Positions 58,024-64,000 of a stretch of DNA of 64,000 nt are shown here, piece by piece. The DNA comes from Hyaloscypha bicolor E. Lineage: Eukaryota; Ascomycota; Leotiomycetes; Helotiales; Hyaloscyphaceae. The notes beneath the pieces were generated by a model. It saw nothing but the letters and a program-made list of their open reading frames with translations, was not told the origin of the DNA and ran no database searches. The position numbers and the translations under genes were made by a program. How positions within the stretch are numbered: position 1 is the first letter of the stretch; each line of letters opens with the position of its first letter. The stretch is from the NCBI RefSeq assembly GCF_002865645.1, contig NW_020194589.1, positions 418,812-482,811 on the forward strand. Reading direction: 5' to 3'.

Positions 58024-61000
58024 ACCCGTTCCTTGTATTTCTTCGCGATTTTATTGTGTATTTGTTCATTTGTGTTTCTGCGCCAATTCTTTTCGTCATG
58101 TCGAAGCAGGCTTTCTGTCAGGGGTGCTCGCGCTACTATGATGGATACAGCCAACATGAGCACATTCAAAAGGCCCCCACGGCCCCGCCAACGGAGTTCG
58201 TATACGAACGACTTCCAGATAAACGACGATCGATGCGACTCTTGAATCTTTTTTCCAGCAGTCCCGAGAATCCACAAATCGAATGCAAGTTGGTGGTTGT
58301 TGATATCGATCCAAAGAAGTTGACGAGGGGTTCACTCGGGAAGGAGTACGAGGCTCTATCTTGGTGTTGGGGGACCGTACAACCGACGTCGTATATTAAT
58401 ATTCGGAAGAATGGGCGCATTTATTCGAAGAAGGTGCAGCCGGATTTGCTTGCTGCTCTGAAAGCTCTGCGGCATCCGCAAGAAGATCGGTATCTCTGGA
58501 TTGATGCGATTTGTATAAATCAGGCGGATATCGGCGAGAGGAACCACCAGGTCGAAATGATGTCGACGATTTATGGCCAAGCTAAGAGGGTGTAGGTGTT
58601 TGATTATTTTGGCACAACGCTTCCCGTATTTCAGAGTGCTGACTTGATTTCTAGTTGTGTTTGGCTTGGAGAAGGCGATGCAACTAGCGCCATGGCCTTC
58701 AAATTTATTCAAAAAGAAGTTCTTCAACTTCAAAACTTCGACGAGCTGTGTGACAGCAAGGAGGCAAGCAAGAAGTGGGGAGCTCTCTTGGACCTTATGC
58801 AGCGCCGATGGTTCTCTCGGAGATGGGTGGTGCAGGAAATCGCACTGGCTCGAGAGGCAGTGATTTACTGCGGTGCGGACAAGATTCCTTGGAAAGGTAC
58901 ACATTCCAAACTTCTCTTGAGCTTTCAACCTGCTTCCCACTGGCGCCTTGCTCAAAGGTATAAAGCTGACTTGGTCAATTAGACTTCGCAGTGGCGGTTG
59001 AGCTTTTCGTCGAAGTTGAGACAGCAACACATCGACTCTCCGAAGTCATGAAAAAGGATCCCCAGTTCTATCACGTACCGGGATGGTTTGAATACGTCTC
59101 CGCCCTGGGTGCGAGTCTTCTCGTCGAAGCAACCGGCAAACTGTTCCGTGACACGAAGTCCATAGCAGCGGCAGAGTCCGACCGAAAGGGTGATAAAGAC
59201 CGTTTGGTTGCCGAGAGAGCAGGCAGACAGCCCCTTTTGAGCCTGGAGTATCTGGTCTCGAGCTTATCCATTTTTGATGTCTCCGTTGAGCACGACACCA
59301 TCTACGCTCTCCTCGCCATCGCCAAAGACACCACACCCTCAGCCAGCGATTCCGAACTAACACCAGAGCCCGCTCTCGTACCAACACCTATTCGAAAGCC
59401 CTACCACAAGAGCTCCGAGCTCTTCCTCGACCGTACAAAATCCGTACTCGAAGACTTCACACAGCGAAAACGGTACACCGTGGCCTACGAATCGCCATAT
59501 GTTGATGTTTGCAAGACTTTTATCCAATTCTGTATATTGCAATCAGACCCCACACGTGCCCTGGATATCATTTGTCGTCCTTGGGCAGCAGAAGATAAGA
59601 AGAGTTCACACGAAAAGCATGCCTTCTACGAGAACAGTCGCCGTCAAATGCCACAAGAAATCGACATGACACTCCCCACTTGGGTTCCCACTCTCAGTGG
59701 TGCACCGTATGCCATGTACGCGCATGCTGGCGTGCATACACTCAAGATGGGAAGGAAAAACGCAGATACACTCGTTGGTCTCCCGACAGCACTACAGCGG
59801 AACTATAACGCCGCCGAAACACGTGGGATTGATAGGAAAACCTTACGGTTCAAGAAACGGTTGGACGGAAGCATGCATTTCAGCATGTACGTGAAAGGCT
59901 TCGTGCTCGACACAGTCGAACAAGTCTACCCAGCCTCTCAGGGCGGTGCCATTCCGCAAGAATGGATAGATGCCGTTGAATGGCGAGATGTCGACAAGAG
60001 CGATCCTCCTGACGAGTTCTGGCGTACTTTGGTAGCAGATCGCGGACGCGATGGGCGGAATCCCCCTGTCTATTACTCAAGAGCGTGTAAAGAGTCGTTC
60101 CTGAAAGGAGGACTGCCAAGCGGGAGCGTCAGCACGAGCGATCTTATCAACAACGAGCGGTGCTCGGTCGTGGCCCAGTTTTGCCGCAGGGTGCAGGCCG
60201 TGATTTGGAACCGGTGTCTGATCAAGACGAAGAGTACTAAGACAGAGAGTGACAATATCGGCCTAGCCTCCAAGAATGTTCAAAAAGGAGACTTCGTCTG
60301 TATCCTATACGGCTGCAGTGTACCCGTCATCCTGCGCCGCTGCGAGAAGAAGAAAACAGCCAACCAGCTGGCCAAAGAGCGAAAGGAGGACTTCGTCAAT
60401 ACTGTGACGGATCTGCAGAGGCGATGGAAGCGGAAGTTCGAGAGGGATCGCAGGTGGAGAATGGCGAGGACCAAAAGGCTGCTAATGAAGCTGTTGCGGA
60501 AGAAGGGCACGAGTATGGATTCCTCGGATCCTACAATCTTGTGGTATATTACGAGGAAGTATGGGATGAGGTGGAGAAGAATTGTGAAGTCGAGGAGTCT
60601 GGCGAGGAGGGAGACGCGGGGATTGTTGGAAGGTGGTACTCCAGGGACGAGCGATGGCCATTCCGATGGTTCTGGGCCGTTGGGTGAAAGTCAAGACTCC
60701 ATCGAACTCCATCACGAAGAGCATGGCGAAGATGGCCGAAGAACACCCCCGCCTGTTGGCCCTCCGCAGCTTCCACAGACACCCCGCTCTGTGCCACTGC
60801 CGCAAACGCCAGGCACCTCGCCCTACACAAACGAAGGCGAGAGGAAGAGGCTAGAAAGAGAAGAGGTTGCAAAGGCATGGGATCAGGGTTTCAAGGCTTG
60901 GTTGAAGAAGGTTCCCGAAGATGAGGATGATGAGCGGTGGTATTATTACCAGTTTTTGGGAGAGGCATACGTGCATGGCATGATGGATGGAGAGGCGATG

Positions 61001-61051
61001 GAGTATCAGAATACCCAAGAGATTAAGACCAGTCTTTTTGAGCTGCGGTAG
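58020..61051 (+). CDS. HET-domain protein with charged insertion, three exons
   Basis: Heterokaryon-incompatibility family. Exons 58020-58591, 58655-58896 and 58983-61051 give 960 residues. Introns are GTAGGT...TTTCTAG (63 bp, GCTGAC branch) and GTACAC...CAATTAG (86 bp, GCTGAC branch). The first ATG gives a hydrophobic 26-residue N-terminus (MNPFLVFLRDFIVYLFICVS...). The ATG at 58098 (MSKQAFC) would give 934 residues and a more usual soluble start, so the start is undecided. HET domain: YEALSWCWG, YLWIDAICINQAD and VCVWLGEGDA (the last spans intron 1), then WFSRRWVVQE. Near the C-terminus the paired motif FVCILYGCSVPVILR ... YQFLGEAYVHGMM is separated by about 200 residues of basic, Pro/Ser-rich sequence; in most relatives the two halves are adjacent. 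Intact, and in normal composition. Confidence 0.9.
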
Positions 61052-61825
61052 GGCGTCTTAAGGTGGGGGATGGAGGGGAACTGTACATGCATGGTTCGGG
61101 CGTTGTAGGAGTGTTAATGTGGAGTTTTAAAAGCAGTCGTAATGATACCGTGCCCTTGGCTATTGATCTATCTACTTGCAGCTTATCCCTGCCCTTCCCG
61201 AGACAAGTGTGGCAGCAGCACGAAAGTTCTACCGCGTGATGCCGTCAAGCAGAGAGCCTCGCTGCCGATGATGATGATACAAAACCGATCCACACGGTCC
61301 ACGCCCATCTCTCAAGTACCGGTAGCTCGCCCCAACCACATTAGGAAGGTATGCCGAATTAACTCGTCTAACTCACAGAATGCAGAACTATTTGATTCCC
61401 CGATAAAGGAGTTCGATGGCTGCAGGGAAGTTTTCGGTCTGGATTAGGGGCGTCAAGCAAGAACGACTAATCTCCGTACTGGCACAGCTGCCCCCTAATC
61501 CTCTCCTGGAATCGAAAACGATAGAAGGGTTCACCCACTAACCGCCCAAGCTAAAAACCGGTTTTTCTCTCGCTATCTATAACAATAATAATTAATTAAT
61601 TTTTATGAAAATCAATTTTTATTTATTTAATAGTAGTATGTCTCTCAATTATAGAAATATTTGTAAAAAGGCTTCTTTTAATTATTATTTGATATAGAAT
61701 TAAAATTCTGAAAATATAATTAAAAACTTAGTTTTATAAATAATATAAATAATATCTTTTACTTTAAAATATTAAGATCCAATTAAAGAATATATTATTT
61801 AGCCAAACATAAAAAAAATATGAAA
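61052..61825. other. Intergenic region with an AT-rich segment
   Basis: 61052-61560 has normal composition and only a 101-codon frame without domain support. 61560-61850 is AT-rich (AATAATAATTAATTAATTTT near 61583) and may be a decayed repeat. Nothing else seen. Confidence 0.5.
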
Positions 61826-63669
61826 TTATATTAATAATTGAGAAACTAATATTAAAGTTGAACTTTGGATTTGGCGGAAAGTGGGTTCGGGTGGTTGGCG
61901 GGTGAACCCTTCTAAACGAAGACATCTGCGTCGCGCGACACCATCAATCCATTCCACCAAAATCGCGCAGAAGTCGCTCAACCGTTGGGAGTTGGCCCCA
62001 AGATACACCAACTCTATCTCCCTCAATTCGAGGTCCTTCTTAATATCCCTAAAATCTTCCTCGTCTAGCTCTCCATCAATCATTATCCCACGATCGCAAT
62101 TTCGAATCACTGTGGCGTCCTTCAGAATTGAGTCTTCATCGCTGACTTGGATTGGAGCTATCGATGTCCAGGAAACCACGAGCCTCGAGAATGGGGCCCC
62201 ATCTTCACGATTTCAAACTTCCTCAACCGCGCCCTGTAAGGTGAAATCCCATTCTTTTGCCCTCGGTCGATCCTCAGGGATGAGCAATCGGTCGTTCCAC
62301 TCATATATCCGAATTCCAGGACACCATCTCCGCTACGTCCGAGAAAATGACAGACCCATGATGCGGCCCATGGATAGTAGTCGAACAGTTGGCACTGTTG
62401 CCGTCTCGATATGTCCATCCTGCCCAAGGCCAAGAAGGGAGTCCTTTACGGATAGAAAGATGCGCCGTCTTCGAGATCCACGAGAGTGCCTGAGCAAGCA
62501 AATGCCGCGGCACTCCCCAGTAAAAAGTCCCCAAGAGATTTAGAAAGCGCAACTTCGATTCCCTTGAACGCATTCAGCATATCACACGCCTCCGTCAACT
62601 GCCTCTTGGTATAGTCTCTCAGAAGCGGCGCATAGCAGCCCTGAAAGAGACCGCCAAAAAAAATATTGACATGCTGCCCCGTGGAACCCTCTTATCAGAA
62701 TCCAACATTGTGTCATCGGAAATGATTTGATGGAAATTCTGCCGTGTCTCCTGCTCATGTATATCGTTCTGCACAAGACGGAATTGAACCCACCCCTCGC
62801 CTTGCAGCTCGTGATCTTCACGCCAGCATGCTTCTTGGCACCCGAAAGTCGCGAGCGGGAGTTCCAGGTCGATGTGATTACATCGTATTCTCCATCTGTT
62901 GGGAGTGCAAGAAGGTCTAGTGAAGCGACTTTTGTGGAGGGGGATTCCTTTCGTGGGAGTCCTGCATTTGCGTCCGGGCCTGCGGCAGAGATGATGGTTA
63001 GGAGCGCTCTTCTGCAGATCACATCCATTTCGCCAAGTTGGTTCATCCTTCAACTTCATCTTGTCTTCAAGGGAGTCCTGAATGGTTCAGAGAGAATCCA
63101 CCCAGAGGTATTGCTCGTCGAGTTTCTGGCAAAGAGAGATTGCATCCTTGATAGTATCTGGAAGAGAGCCCATTATGTCGAACAGCGCTCTAGATTGTCT
63201 TAGTTCCGGAAGGTTTGATTTGCTCATCAGTCGTAGAAAATGGGACCATGCCAGGCGGGAAATGCGACTGAAAATATCTCAGGGTTGCCTCCATGCTATT
63301 CGAAACATTCATTTTGTGATTTTCCTTCACTGCAAGCGCGTATCCCTTCCCTTCCGGTGGTTTCAAGTCATCGCCTTCTGGGATCGCCAAGGTAAGGAAA
63401 TACAGGTTCGGCCTAGAAGTTTCTTTTTCTTTGCTGTAAAGTGCTTCTCTCCGCGCTGTGATGAACCCACTCTCGAGGTTTTCAACCTCGTGTGAGAGGT
63501 TCAAGGTTTGCAGAATTAAGGAGCAGAATGCGCAACCGGAGCCTTCTCGGAGATGAGAGAGGAACCAGTAGAATTGATTGCGCCAAATGCCGAAGGGGTT
63601 GGCGGCTATTACTGGTAATGTGTATGAGTCGTCACCGAAAAAGACTAGGACTTTGTGGAAATCGAGCAT
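61826..63669 (-). pseudogene. Frameshifted HET-domain gene (second HET subtype)
   Basis: Read on the minus strand: N-terminal part MLDFHKVLVFFGDDSYTLPV through GSGCAFCSLILQ (63300-63669), ending at TAG near 63190. In another frame come ALFDIMGSLPDTIKDAISLC and DEQYLWVDSL, then TGA where Cys is usual, and TIQDSLEDKM. After another shift comes MNQLGEMDVICRRALLTIIS / AAGPDANAGLP (62900-63046), with further shifts through RDYTKRQLTEACDMLNAFKG, YWGVPRHLLAQALSW and LPSWPWAGW (62400-62620). The C-terminus is ELVYLGANSQRLSDFCAILV (61950-62030). These are the blocks of the large HET subfamily with the GFPSWSWAGW motif, which is distinct from the other HET loci here. At least three frameshifts and two stops make it a pseudogene. 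Confidence 0.75.
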
Positions 63670-63759
63670 TTGGCGTAAGAATCATTTTTAACCGATAATG
63701 TAAGGCTCGAGATATTTACGTGAGGTTTATATTAAGCCCTTAAACCTCACCTGCCCATC

Positions 63760-64000
63760 TCATTTCCAGCTTCTAGCAAGTCCATGTGCCGCCGCAACAG
63801 CATCCCAGAGCACACCAACCGCATCCCAGAACCTCTTGTAAGTAGTATCAAGATACAGATCTGTCCACAGAAAATCAGACAAGGAAATAGCAAGCTCGGC
63901 TGTCCCGGTAATCCCAGCAGCATAGCATGCCTCTGCTAGCAGGCTAGCATATCTCCCCTGCGCTTCCATCCCAATGGTAGTCAAGCCCCCCATCATGATG
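63760..64000 (-). CDS. Unknown protein, partial at the right edge
   Basis: The frame is open from the window edge down to a stop at 63760. An ATG at 63996 allows a 78-residue product (MMGGLTTIGMEAQGRYASLL...GLARSWK), but the frame stays open beyond, so it may be the C-terminus of a longer protein. Composition and the even mix of residues look coding. It is Ala-rich, with a WTDLYLDTTYKRFWDAVG stretch. No family recognised. It lies upstream of the HET relic on the same strand, with a 90-bp gap. Confidence 0.4.
   Translation of the reverse strand, partial: IMMGGLTTIGMEAQGRYASLLAEACYAAGITGTAELAISLSDFLWTDLYLDTTYKRFWDAVGVLWDAVAAAHGLARSWK

Overview
The window looks like nuclear DNA of a filamentous ascomycete (Pezizomycotina). 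The evidence is short spliceosomal introns (47-132 bp) with fungal donor and branch signals, several HET-domain genes, a fungus-specific rhodopsin-like (Pth11-type) membrane protein, a hybrid histidine kinase with a GAF domain, and long AT-rich tracts. In those tracts transposon genes keep their reading order but carry C-to-T and G-to-A changes, the mark of repeat-induced point mutation (RIP). No rRNA, tRNA or CRISPR array was recognised.

Layout. 1-2590 is RIP-damaged DNA holding an almost undamaged solo LTR (369-666). 3370-5326 is an intact two-exon FAD aromatic hydroxylase, convergent with a broken isochorismatase-glutathione S-transferase fusion gene (5502-7004). 10874-12212 is a five-exon rhodopsin-like receptor gene lacking an obvious ATG; a RIP-damaged pogo-like DNA transposon (12428-15017) lies about 216 bp upstream. 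15018-16600 is featureless AT-rich DNA with an old tandem duplication. A broken GNAT acetyltransferase (16959-17389) follows. 17991-21792 is a composite DNA transposon with two dead transposases. 22330-25561 holds a degenerate HET gene directly downstream of an intact 702-residue HET gene. 26133-29109 holds a dead Tc1/mariner transposase, a foldback repeat and a MITE. 29413-29790 encodes a small secreted cysteine-rich protein, followed by a 17-bp tandem repeat.

30786-50479 (19.7 kb) is a transposon nest: two Gypsy elements share a central LTR, a Copia element (32759-39044) sits inside the first, and a solo LTR (49876-50178) sits inside the last LTR. From 51.6 kb the DNA is gene-like again: a four-exon hybrid histidine kinase of 1271 residues (51643-55619, one GC-AG intron), a three-exon HET gene (58020-61051), a third, frameshifted HET gene (61826-63669), and an open frame running off the right edge.

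Biologically this is an accessory, transposon-rich region. Its genes fit allorecognition (four HET loci, two dead), surface sensing (rhodopsin-like receptor, histidine kinase), aromatic-compound metabolism (hydroxylase plus isochorismatase-GST relic) and secretion of a possible effector. Pairing and boundaries come from reading the sequence by eye; no database search was run.
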